From positions 1 through 8,989 of the forward strand of contig CABRZO010000098.1 in the NCBI GenBank assembly GCA_902475455.1: a stretch of DNA of 8,989 nt. Reading direction: 5' to 3'. The translations under genes and the position numbers were made by a program. Positions 1 to 6,707 of this stretch are shown here, in pieces (the stretch's first letter is position 1; each line of letters starts with the position of its first letter). The notes below the pieces were generated by a model, which was given only the letters and a program-made list of their open reading frames with translations, was not told the origin of the DNA and made no database searches. The stretch is from an uncultured Eubacteriales bacterium. Its GTDB lineage: Bacteria > Bacillota > Clostridia > Oscillospirales > Oscillospiraceae.

Positions 1-1337
1 AGCGCCACTTCCTCCTCAAATTCACCCATCAGGTCCCCGTCCACCGTGTCGGTGATGGTCACCATCACAAAGGTGCCCGGGGCCACCCCGCCGGCGGCGG
101 TGAAATAGACCTTGCCGTCGATGTCCACGGAGTCGGCGTAGGAGCGGCCCACATAGCAGCCCATCTCCTCATCAAAGCCCTCGCAGAGCACCTCCAGGGT
201 CTCCCCCAGCCGGTTTTCGTTCATCTGGTCCATGATCCGGGACTGGAGGTCCACCACCAGCTCCACCCGGCGCTGGGCCACCTCCGGATCCACCTGGTCC
301 GGCATGTCAACCGCCCGAGTGCCCTCCTCCGGGGAGAACTGGAACACTCCGGCCCGCTCGATGCGAACCTGTTCCAGGAAGTCGCAGAGCTCCTCGAACT
401 CCGCCTTCCCCTCGCCGGGCAGGCCGCAGATCAGGGAGGTCCGCAGCACCAGCCCCGGCAGCCGGGAGCGGAGCTTGGCAAACAGGTCGATGATCTGCTG
501 TTTGGTGCCCCGGCGGCACATGGCCTTCAGAATCTTGTCGTTGCAGTGCTGGATGGGAATATCCAGATAATTCAGGATCTTATCGTTCTCCGCCATCACG
601 TCGATGAGCTCATCGGTGACCAGGTCGGGATAGAGGTAATGGAGTCGGATCCAGTGGAAGTCCAGCTTGCACAGCTCCCGCAGCAGCTGGGCCAGCATGG
701 GCTTATGATAGAGGTCCATGCCGTAGCGGGTGATGTCCTGGGCGATGACGATGAGCTCCTTCACCCCGGCCTCCGCCAGCTTTTTGGCCTCCTCCAGCAG
801 CGACTCCATGCTCCGGCTGCGGTAGTGACCCCGCAGGTATGGAATGATACAGAAGGCGCAGTAGTTGTCGCAGCCCTCGGCGATCTTCAGATAAGCGCTC
901 CAGGGCACTGTGGACACCAGCCGTTCCCCGTCCTCATAGGTGTGGCTGATGTCACCGAACCGCTCGGGGCTCTCCCCGGACATGACGGCCTCGATAGCTT
1001 CCACCACGTCGGTGTAGCTGCCGGTGCCCAGCATGCCGTCCACCTCGGGCAGCTCGGAACGGATGTCCTCCCGATACCGCTGGGACAGGCAGCCCGCCAC
1101 CAGGATCTTTTTCAGCTGGCCCTCCTCCTTCAGGCGGGCCAGATAGAGGATATGGTCAATGGCCTCGCTCTTGGCGGAGTCAATGAAGCCGCAGGTGTTG
1201 AGCACGCAGACATCCGCCCCCTCGGGAGCGGGCACCAGAGTATGGCCGGCCTTTTGGACCAGGGCGGCCATTTGCTCGGTATTCACCAGATTTTTGGCAC
1301 AGCCCAGGGAAATAAAGGCCACTTGATATACGCTCAA
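1..1337 (-). CDS. rimO: RimO, ribosomal protein S12 methylthiotransferase (C-terminal end cut by window edge)
   Basis: Radical-SAM methylthiotransferase that adds a methylthio group to a conserved aspartate of ribosomal protein S12 (family knowledge). I translated 445 codons to the window edge with no stop. The N-terminal UPF0004 domain carries the three cluster cysteines: C13 (LGCAKN), C49 (NTCGF) and C83 (AGCLSQRY). The radical-SAM motif CDNYCAFC has C156, C160 and C163 for the SAM-binding 4Fe-4S cluster. A TRAM domain spans about 376-440 and ends in DLMGEF, where family members usually stop, so only a few residues are probably missing. The LGCAKNLVN signature favours RimO over the tRNA enzymes MiaB and MtaB. 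The start is TTG at 1337-1335, chosen because GAGGAGG (1345-1351) lies 7 bases upstream and the start overlaps the recX stop as TTGA. This arrangement predicts translational coupling to recX. Confidence 0.93.
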   Translation of the reverse strand, partial: MSVYQVAFISLGCAKNLVNTEQMAALVQKAGHTLVPAPEGADVCVLNTCGFIDSAKSEAIDHILYLARLKEEGQLKKILVAGCLSQRYREDIRSELPEVDGMLGTGSYTDVVEAIEAVMSGESPERFGDISHTYEDGERLVSTVPWSAYLKIAEGCDNYCAFCIIPYLRGHYRSRSMESLLEEAKKLAEAGVKELIVIAQDITRYGMDLYHKPMLAQLLRELCKLDFHWIRLHYLYPDLVTDELIDVMAENDKILNYLDIPIQHCNDKILKAMCRRGTKQQIIDLFAKLRSRLPGLVLRTSLICGLPGEGKAEFEELCDFLEQVRIERAGVFQFSPEEGTRAVDMPDQVDPEVAQRRVELVVDLQSRIMDQMNENRLGETLEVLCEGFDEEMGCYVGRSYADSVDIDGKVYFTAAGGVAPGTFVMVTITDTVDGDLMGEFEEEVA

Positions 1338-1966
1338 AGGGATTCCTCCTCGATCTCTGCGCCGTAGCGGGACAGCCCCGCTCTGATTTCCTCCCAACGG
1401 AATCCCCGCCGCAGCAGGGCGTCGGTGGCGCGTTTGAGTAATTTGGGGTCCTGGGTCTGACCCCGCAGCTTTTTCTCCAGAAAGGACACCACCCGGTCCA
1501 CCGGGTCGGACTGCTCCTCCAGGGCCTGGTCCCAGAGCTCCCGGGAGACGCCCCGGCGCTGGAATTCCTGCCGGAGCTTTTGGGCGCCGTAGCCCCGGGC
1601 GGTATAGTGCCGCACAATGCTCCGGGCATATTCCAGCTCGTTGAGGGCTCCCAGCTCCTCCAGCCAGTCCGCGGCGGCCTGGGCGTGTTCCGGGGTCTCC
1701 CCCTTCTCCACCAGCCGCCGGGTCAGCTCCCGCCGGGACAGGGGCCGCTCCCCCAGCATCCGGGCGCCCCGGGCCTTGGCTGAGCTGAGGCCCCCGGCCT
1801 CCTTCAGCCGGCTCAGTTCCTCTTCCTCCAGGGTTCTTCCCTGACTCAAGGCGAAGGCCACCACCTCATTTTCGGTGACCTTCAGGGGCTCCGATTCTCC
1901 CTCAAACCAGACCAGAAACCGCCCCCGCACATGCCGGGACGGTTCCAGTTTTTGGACAATCTTCAT
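1334..1966 (-). CDS. recX: RecX, regulatory protein of RecA
   Basis: RecX binds RecA filaments and modulates, usually inhibits, their extension and activity (family knowledge). The 210-residue protein is made of tandem three-helix RecX repeats. Typical segments visible are GARMLGERPLSRRELTRRL around residues 68-86, DWLEELGALNELEYARSIV around 104-122, the GYGAQKLRQEFQRRGVS helix pair around 129-145, and a final RRGFRWEEIRAGL repeat near the C-terminus. The basic N-terminal extension with FLVWFEGESEPLKV resembles the beta-rich leader of Firmicute RecX. The start ATG overlaps the recA stop by one base (TGATG), with GAGGG just upstream inside recA, which suggests reinitiation after recA. The final glutamate codons (EEES) also encode the ribosome binding site of rimO. 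Position directly behind recA fits the standard recA-recX operon. Confidence 0.93.
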   Translation of the reverse strand: MKIVQKLEPSRHVRGRFLVWFEGESEPLKVTENEVVAFALSQGRTLEEEELSRLKEAGGLSSAKARGARMLGERPLSRRELTRRLVEKGETPEHAQAAADWLEELGALNELEYARSIVRHYTARGYGAQKLRQEFQRRGVSRELWDQALEEQSDPVDRVVSFLEKKLRGQTQDPKLLKRATDALLRRGFRWEEIRAGLSRYGAEIEEESL

Positions 1967-3096
1967 CAGCCCTCAAAATCTTCCGCCGACACATCCACTG
2001 GGGCCCCGGACTCCAGGCCCTGGCCCACATCCCGGCCGGCTGCCTTGGCGGCGGCCAGGGATTGACGGCTCATCAGCTTGTAGGCGTTTTTGCGGATCTC
2101 CGCCTCCAGGGCCTCCGCGTCCTCGGGGTGGGTGCGGAAATACTCCTTGGCGGCGTCCCGGCCCTGGCCCAGACGGGTCTCGCCCATGGCGAACCAGGAG
2201 CCGGACTTCTGCACCAGATCCAGCTTTACGCCCAGATCCAGCAGCTCGCCCAGCTTGGAGATGCCCTCGCCGTACATGATGTCGAACTCCGCCTCCCGGA
2301 AGGGGGGCGCCACCTTGTTCTTGACCACCTTGGCCCGGGTACGGTTGCCAATCATCTCGCCGTTGGCCTTCATGGTCTCCACCCGGCGCACGTCGATGCG
2401 GACGGAGGCATAGAACTTCAGAGCCCGGCCGCCGGTGGTGGTCTCCGGGTTGCCGTACATGACGCCGATCTTCTCCCGGAGCTGGTTGATGAAGATCACA
2501 ATGCAGTTGGTCTTGGAGATGCAGCCCGCCAGCTTCCGCAGGGCCTGGCTCATGAGCCGGGCCTGGACGCCCACGAAGCTGTCACCCATCTCGCCCTCAA
2601 TCTCGGCCCGGGGCACCAGGGCGGCCACAGAGTCCACCACTACCACGTCCAGGGCGCCGGAGCGCACCAGGGCCTCGCAGATCTCCAGCCCCTGCTCGCC
2701 GGTGTCCGGCTGGGAGATCAGCATGGAGTCAATATCCACCCCCAGGGCCCGGGCATAGTAGGGGTCCATGGCGTGCTCAGCGTCAATATAGGCCACCTCG
2801 CCCCCCCGCTTCTGGGCCTCCGCCACAATGTGCAGGGCCAGGGTGGTCTTACCGGAGGATTCGGGGCCATAGATCTCAATGATACGGCCCCGGGGCACTC
2901 CGCCGATTCCCAGCGCCAGGTCCAGAGACAGGGAGCCGGTGGGGATGGCGTCCACCACCGCCTGGGTATTCTCCCCCAGCCGCATGATGGATCCTTTGCC
3001 GAAGTTACGCTCAATCTGGGCGACGGCGGTCTCCAGCGCCTTCTGCTTATCGCTGGCGGGGGCCGCCGACTCCAGAGGTGGCTTTTTTGCTGCCAT
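1966..3096 (-). CDS. recA: RecA recombinase
   Basis: ATP-dependent DNA strand-exchange protein of homologous recombination, and co-protease that triggers LexA self-cleavage in the SOS response. The 376-residue length is normal or slightly long. Visible motifs: MAW-type N-terminal helix (ALETAVAQIERNFGKGSIM, about 20-38); Walker A GPESSGKT at 77-84; catalytic glutamate E107 in YIDAEHA; Walker B VVVVD at 151-155; loop L1 around EIEGEMGDSFVG (165-176); loop L2 beginning after FINQLREKIG with NPETTTGG at 216-223. The acidic C-terminal tail ends in SAEDFEG. The ATG at 3096 has AAAGGA about 9 bases upstream. It is separated from prmC by 114 bases that hold a candidate promoter and two inverted repeats, and is directly followed by recX. 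No GAAC-N4-GTTY LexA box is present in that gap. Confidence 0.99.
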   Translation of the reverse strand: MAAKKPPLESAAPASDKQKALETAVAQIERNFGKGSIMRLGENTQAVVDAIPTGSLSLDLALGIGGVPRGRIIEIYGPESSGKTTLALHIVAEAQKRGGEVAYIDAEHAMDPYYARALGVDIDSMLISQPDTGEQGLEICEALVRSGALDVVVVDSVAALVPRAEIEGEMGDSFVGVQARLMSQALRKLAGCISKTNCIVIFINQLREKIGVMYGNPETTTGGRALKFYASVRIDVRRVETMKANGEMIGNRTRAKVVKNKVAPPFREAEFDIMYGEGISKLGELLDLGVKLDLVQKSGSWFAMGETRLGQGRDAAKEYFRTHPEDAEALEAEIRKNAYKLMSRQSLAAAKAAGRDVGQGLESGAPVDVSAEDFEG

Positions 3097-3112
3097 GTCA
3101 GTTCATCCTTTC

Positions 3113-3141
3113 CGCGCCCCGTTCTGTTTTTTGGGGGCGCG
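3113..3141 (-). repeat. Perfect 8-bp GC-rich inverted repeat in the recA leader
   Basis: The arms are CGCGCCCC at 3113-3120 and GGGGCGCG at 3134-3141 (plus-strand order), with a 13-base loop. In recA mRNA the hairpin would sit between the candidate transcription start and the AAAGGA ribosome binding site, ending about three bases before it. No T-run follows on either strand, so it does not look like an intrinsic terminator. It could stabilise the mRNA or limit ribosome access; both roles are inference. Confidence 0.6.
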
Positions 3142-3159
3142 CTCCAAATTTCTAAGTTC

Positions 3160-3188
3160 AGTATAACCGGTATGCAGTCCCATAAAAG
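3160..3188 (-). promoter_or_regulatory. Candidate recA-proximal sigma-A promoter
   Basis: On the minus strand TATACT (3160-3165) matches the -10 consensus at 5 of 6 positions. With a 17-base spacer the -35 would be CTTTTA (3183-3188), a poor match to TTGACA (2 of 6), and no TG extension precedes the -10. Transcription would start near 3153, giving a leader of roughly 55 bases containing the GC-rich hairpin. The weak -35 suggests low basal activity, activator help, or that recA also depends on readthrough from prmC. Confidence 0.35.
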
Positions 3189-3193
3189 GGACT
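3176..3193. repeat. Perfect 6-bp inverted repeat over the recA -35 region
   Basis: AGTCCC (3176-3181), six bases ATAAAA, then GGGACT (3188-3193) form a perfect dyad starting 18 bases past the prmC stop. It overlaps the -35 position of the candidate recA promoter. It is followed by no T-run in the direction of transcription, so a terminator role for prmC is unlikely. An operator is possible but unsupported beyond symmetry and position. Confidence 0.4.
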
Positions 3194-3210
3194 TTGGTCA
3201 GGGACACCCC

Positions 3211-4068
3211 TTAAAAACGGCCCTCCACCGAGCGCCAGATATTCTGGGTGTCCAACCGGGTGTCGATGTCGTGGTATCCCTGCTGGGCCATCAGCTGCTC
3301 CACCGCGTCCGCCTGGTCAAAGCCCACCTCAAAGATCAGGGCTCCGCCGGGCCGCAAAGCGTCCTGCCAGTACTTGGTGATGCTGCGGTAAAAGTCCAGC
3401 CCGTCCTCGCCTCCGTCCAATGCCATGTGGGGCTCAAAATCCCGGACAGAATGGTCCAGCCCGGGAATGTCCCCGGAGGGGATGTAGGGGGGATTGCAGA
3501 CGATCACGTCAAAGGCCCCCAGCATGGCCGGCGGCGCCTTCCGGGCGTCCGCCTTCAGGCACATGACCTGCCGGGTCAGGCCGTTGCGGCGGGCGTTGCT
3601 CCGGGCCACATGGAGGGCCTCCTCGGACAGGTCCGCCAGCACCACCCGGGCCTGGGGCACATGCTTGGCCACCGCCAGGCCGATGCAGCCGCTGCCGGTG
3701 CACAGGTCCAGCACCCGGCACCCCTCCCCTACCTGGCTGGCCAGCTCAATGGCCCGCTCGGCAATCAGTTCGGTATCAGCCCGGGGAATCAGCACAGAGC
3801 GGTTGATATCCAGCTGGAGGTCATAAAACTCCCACTCGCCGATCAGGTAGGCAGCGGGCTCTCCCTCCACCCGGCGCTCCAGCAGCTCCCCGAAGCGCTG
3901 CTCCACATCTTCGCCCACATAGAGCCGGCTGTCCTGATAAAAGGAATCCCGGTCCTTGCCGGAGGCGTAGCAGAGCAGCTCCCTGGACTCCAGGGCGGCG
4001 GCCTCGACCCCCGCCTGCTTCAGCTGGCGGCGGCCGTCCAGATAAAGATCATTATAGGTTTTCGGCAT
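3211..4068 (-). CDS. prmC: PrmC (HemK), peptide chain release factor N5-glutamine methyltransferase
   Basis: Methylates the glutamine of the GGQ motif of release factors RF1 and RF2 using S-adenosylmethionine, which increases termination efficiency (family knowledge). The protein has 285 residues, normal for the family. The N-terminal helical substrate-binding domain (about 1-85) includes GEPAAYLIGEWEFY near 69-82. The linker motif PRADTE is at 95-100, SAM-binding motif I (DLCTGSG) at 121-127, and catalytic NPPY at 192-195. The C-terminal GGALIFEVG strand is at 241-249. The start is fixed: an in-frame TGA lies nine bases upstream of the ATG, although the ribosome binding site is weak (purine run AGAGAGAG about 17 bases upstream). 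It follows the DUF1385 gene by 53 bases. The usual downstream or adjacent substrate gene prfA is not in the window; recA comes next. Confidence 0.96.
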   Translation of the reverse strand: MPKTYNDLYLDGRRQLKQAGVEAAALESRELLCYASGKDRDSFYQDSRLYVGEDVEQRFGELLERRVEGEPAAYLIGEWEFYDLQLDINRSVLIPRADTELIAERAIELASQVGEGCRVLDLCTGSGCIGLAVAKHVPQARVVLADLSEEALHVARSNARRNGLTRQVMCLKADARKAPPAMLGAFDVIVCNPPYIPSGDIPGLDHSVRDFEPHMALDGGEDGLDFYRSITKYWQDALRPGGALIFEVGFDQADAVEQLMAQQGYHDIDTRLDTQNIWRSVEGRF

Positions 4069-4121
4069 GGATGTTCACACCCATTCTCTCTCTAAATTCT
4101 CTGTTTCCCACCGAGGGAAGA

Positions 4122-5105
4122 TTACCATTTGTCCTTGCCCTTCTCTTCCGGGATCACCTGCTTCAGGGACTCGATGCCCACCTCGATCATGGAGTCGTCC
4201 GGCTCAAAGGTGGTGAAGTTCTGAAGCCAGAGGCCCGGGGCGGTGATGACCCGGGTGACCGCATTATCGTGGCGACCCACATAGCGGTTGATCTCGTAGG
4301 CGATACCCACCACCACCGGGATCAGCACCAGCTGCAGCAGGATGCGCACCAGCACATTGGGCGGTGTAAAAACGGAAAAGAGCACGGAATAGCACAGGAT
4401 GGCCAGCACAATGACCACGAACAAAAAGCTGGTGCCGCAGCGGGGATGGTGCCGGGGCATTTTGCGGACGTTTTCCACGGTGAGCTCCAGCCCCCGCTCA
4501 TAGCAGAAGATGGTCTTATGCTCCGCCCCGTGGTAGGAAAACACCCGGCGGATATCCTTCATTTTAGACACCAGGATCAGATAGCTCAGGAAGATGATGA
4601 TGCGCAGCACACCCTCCACCAGGTTCTGCCCCAGCACGTTCATGGGGATCAGCAGCTTCAGCAGGCTGGTGACCACCGTGGGCAGCAGGAAAAACAGGCC
4701 CACAGAGAAGGCTACTGCCACCAGGGTGGCAAAACCCACCACCAGGCTGTCCAGCTTTTTGCTGTCCAGGTGCTGCTCCAGCCATTGCTCCAGCTTGGAG
4801 GGTTCCGCCTCCTCCGTCCCCTCATCCGGGTAGAAATCTGCGGAGTACATCAGAGCCTTGACCCCCTCCACCATGGTTCCGATAAACGCAAAGGCGCCCC
4901 GGACAAAGGGGACCCCCAGGATGGGGTAATGCTCCCGAGTGAGCTTCAGCTCCTCGGTTTTGATCACCAGCTGGCCGTCCTGGTCCCGGACCACAATGGA
5001 CTGTTTGTCCGGCCCTCTCATGTAGATCCCCTCGATCAGGGCCTGGCCGCCGATGGAGGTGCGAAAACAGCTTTCTTCGTTACTCTGGGTCGATTGCTTT
5101 GGCAT
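4122..5105 (-). CDS. DUF1385 membrane protein (YqhQ-like)
   Basis: Member of the DUF1385 family, related to Bacillus YqhQ, sometimes annotated as a putative metal-dependent enzyme; its biochemical role is not known to me. The 327-residue protein has the family hallmarks GGQALIEGIYMR at 19-30, YHGAEHKTI at 191-199 and RHHPRCGTSF at 218-227. The His, Glu and Cys residues in the last two motifs are plausible metal ligands (inference). Four hydrophobic segments are visible, about 121-143, 160-180, 227-247 and 252-271, so it should be an integral membrane protein. The ATG has AGAAGGAAG about six bases upstream. It precedes prmC by 53 bases; linkage of DUF1385 with prmC is common in clostridia. A candidate promoter with an embedded LexA-like box lies directly upstream. 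Confidence 0.93.
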   Translation of the reverse strand: MPKQSTQSNEESCFRTSIGGQALIEGIYMRGPDKQSIVVRDQDGQLVIKTEELKLTREHYPILGVPFVRGAFAFIGTMVEGVKALMYSADFYPDEGTEEAEPSKLEQWLEQHLDSKKLDSLVVGFATLVAVAFSVGLFFLLPTVVTSLLKLLIPMNVLGQNLVEGVLRIIIFLSYLILVSKMKDIRRVFSYHGAEHKTIFCYERGLELTVENVRKMPRHHPRCGTSFLFVVIVLAILCYSVLFSVFTPPNVLVRILLQLVLIPVVVGIAYEINRYVGRHDNAVTRVITAPGLWLQNFTTFEPDDSMIEVGIESLKQVIPEEKGKDKW

Positions 5106-5122
5106 AGAAAACTTCCTTCTTT

Positions 5123-5151
5123 AGTGTATCAAACATCCGTTCGATTTTCAA
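5123..5151 (-). promoter_or_regulatory. Candidate sigma-A promoter of the DUF1385-prmC unit
   Basis: On the minus strand TTGAAA (5146-5151, 5 of 6 to the -35 consensus) and TACACT (5123-5128, 4 of 6 to the -10 consensus) are separated by exactly 17 bases. The predicted start near 5116 leaves only about 11 bases of leader, so the AGAAGGAAG ribosome binding site would sit at the extreme 5' end. That is unusual and lowers confidence. The spacer contains the LexA-like box. Confidence 0.5.
5130..5143 (-). promoter_or_regulatory. Candidate LexA (DinR) SOS box
   Basis: The minus-strand sequence CGAACGGATGTTTG fits the Gram-positive SOS-box pattern CGAAC-RNRY-GTTY plus a final base. The core GAAC-N4-GTTY is intact, and the central GGAT fits RNRY. 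The half-sites CGAAC and GTTTG form a dyad with one mismatch. It lies wholly inside the -35/-10 spacer of the DUF1385 promoter, the classic position for a repressor. Assignment rests on consensus and position only; lexA itself is not in the window. Confidence 0.55.
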
Positions 5152-5164
5152 GCATGTAGGGAAA

Positions 5165-6667
5165 TTATTTCGACTCCTCCGGCCCGGGCAGGGCGGAAGC
5201 CGGCGTCACGCTGGTCATGGGCAACAGAATGGTGACCACACAGCCGTGGCCGTCCTGGGCGTTGGCAATGTCCAGCCGTCCCCCGTGGCGCTGGACGATC
5301 TCATCACAGACTGCCAGGCCGATGCCGTTGCCCCGGGCCTTGGAGGAGCCCTTATAAAACTTCTCCTTGACATGGGGCAGCTCGTCCTCGGGGATGCCGG
5401 AGCCGTAGTCCCGGATCACGATGGCCACAAAGCCGTCCTCTTCCCCGATGGTGGTGTCGATCTGCTTACCGGCGCCGCCGTGCTTGGCGGCATTGTCCAA
5501 CAGATTGGAAAACACCTGCCGCAGCCGCTCTGGGTCCCCGGGCAGCGGGGCAAACTCCCGCTCCGGGTCGGTATAATTGAGGGTAATGCCCTCTTTCCGG
5601 AAGAACTCCTGATAGGTATAGACCGCGTCCTCAAACTCCGCCTGGATGTCGATCATCTCAATGTTCAGATTGAAGCGTCCGTCCTCAATGCGGGAGAACT
5701 CCAGCAGTTCCTCCACCATCTTGGTGAGGCGGCGGGACTCGCTGACGATGATATGCAGGCCCTTTTTGAAATCCTGGGCGTCGGTGAGTTTGCCGGAGAT
5801 CAGGGTCTCACCCCAGCCGTTGATGGCGGTGAGGGGGGTGCGCAGCTCGTGGGAGACGGAGGAGATAAACTCCGACTTCATCTGCTCATTCTGGCTGATC
5901 CGGGTGGACATATCGTTGATGGCGTCCACCAGATCGCCGATCTCGTCATCGTACTGCTTTTCCAACTGGATTCCATAGTAGCCTGAGGCGATGCGTTTGG
6001 CGATCTCGGTGATGCTGGCCATGGGGTTGATGATGGTGCGGACGAAATACATATTGACCAAATAGGTCAGGGCCATGACAAACAGAGCCGCCGCCACCAG
6101 GGCCACGATCAGGGTGGCCAGCTGCCGGTCCACCAGCCGCAGAGAGGTGACCATGCGGAGCACCCCCTTCACCTCACCATTGCTGATGATGGGGGCGGAG
6201 ACCGCCATGATGCGCTCCCCGGTGGCCGGGTCCCGGCCGCTCCAGGGGGCGATATCCCCGGTGTTGATGGCCATGGTGATGTCAGCGGTATTGGGCTTGC
6301 TGCCAGAGGTCAGGCCCGAGGAGGACAGGAACACGCTGGGCTCCGCCTCCACCGTCAGAAACTGCAGCTCCAGCCGGTCTTTCTCATCAAAATCCGTCAC
6401 ATAGTATTCCGCCATCCACTGGTATTCCGACTCATTGGTGACATAGCTGGCAAAGAAGTCGCTGACGGTTTTGACCTTGGTCTCCAGTCCGGAGCGCATG
6501 GTGTTGTAATAATACCGGCTGATCATAATGGACAGAATGATGACCACGACAAACAGGATGGCACTCACAATCAAAAAGCTGTTGCGCAGCCACCGATTGC
6601 GCAGTCCTCTGCCCCCCCGGAATCTGCTGAAAACCGGGTTGGTCTGTCCCGTCTTTGCCATCCTCAT
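5165..6667 (-). CDS. Membrane sensor histidine kinase (HAMP-HisKA-HATPase)
   Basis: Sensor kinase partner of the response regulator just upstream. The 500-residue protein has TM1 at about 29-51, an extracellular sensor region at 52-182 (Cache-like in size, exact fold not assigned), TM2 at about 183-207, and a HAMP linker at about 208-260. The HisKA domain has phospho-acceptor H273 in SVSHELRTPL. The ATPase domain carries the N box FSNLLDNAAKHG (386-397), the G1 box DYGSGIP (420-426) and the G2 box GNGIGLAV (446-453). All catalytic motifs are intact. Two starts are close: ATG at 6667 and ATG at 6661. AGGTG is only one base from the first but seven from the second, so the second (498 residues) may be the real one. 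It follows the regulator gene by 40 bases and so is probably in the same operon. The stimulus is unknown. Confidence 0.93.
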   Translation of the reverse strand: MRMAKTGQTNPVFSRFRGGRGLRNRWLRNSFLIVSAILFVVVIILSIMISRYYYNTMRSGLETKVKTVSDFFASYVTNESEYQWMAEYYVTDFDEKDRLELQFLTVEAEPSVFLSSSGLTSGSKPNTADITMAINTGDIAPWSGRDPATGERIMAVSAPIISNGEVKGVLRMVTSLRLVDRQLATLIVALVAAALFVMALTYLVNMYFVRTIINPMASITEIAKRIASGYYGIQLEKQYDDEIGDLVDAINDMSTRISQNEQMKSEFISSVSHELRTPLTAINGWGETLISGKLTDAQDFKKGLHIIVSESRRLTKMVEELLEFSRIEDGRFNLNIEMIDIQAEFEDAVYTYQEFFRKEGITLNYTDPEREFAPLPGDPERLRQVFSNLLDNAAKHGGAGKQIDTTIGEEDGFVAIVIRDYGSGIPEDELPHVKEKFYKGSSKARGNGIGLAVCDEIVQRHGGRLDIANAQDGHGCVVTILLPMTSVTPASALPGPEESK

Positions 6668-6707
6668 TCACCTGCTTTCTGTCCTGCCTCTAATGGAATC
6701 TTTCGAC

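Noticed and set aside
1063..1080. LexA-like sequence GGAACGGATGTCC inside rimO
   Set aside because: The second half-site is GTCC instead of GTTY and it lies inside a coding region; treated as chance resemblance.
546..1367. 273-codon plus-strand open frame opposite rimO
   Set aside because: Antisense shadow of RimO, whose cysteine motifs are clear on the minus strand.
2062..4095. 677-codon plus-strand open frame across recA, the gap and prmC
   Set aside because: It is antisense to two unmistakable genes and its translation is low-complexity (rich in G, L, Q, H) with no recognisable domain. It results from strong G+C bias at third codon positions of the genes opposite.
4105..4119. TTCCC/GGGAA hairpin between the DUF1385 gene and prmC
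   Set aside because: The stem has only five base pairs with a five-base loop and no T-run follows, so it does not support an intrinsic terminator and was not annotated.
4071..5159. 362-codon plus-strand open frame opposite the DUF1385 gene
   Set aside because: Antisense shadow: His/Gln-rich composition, no domain, and no sensible gene context.
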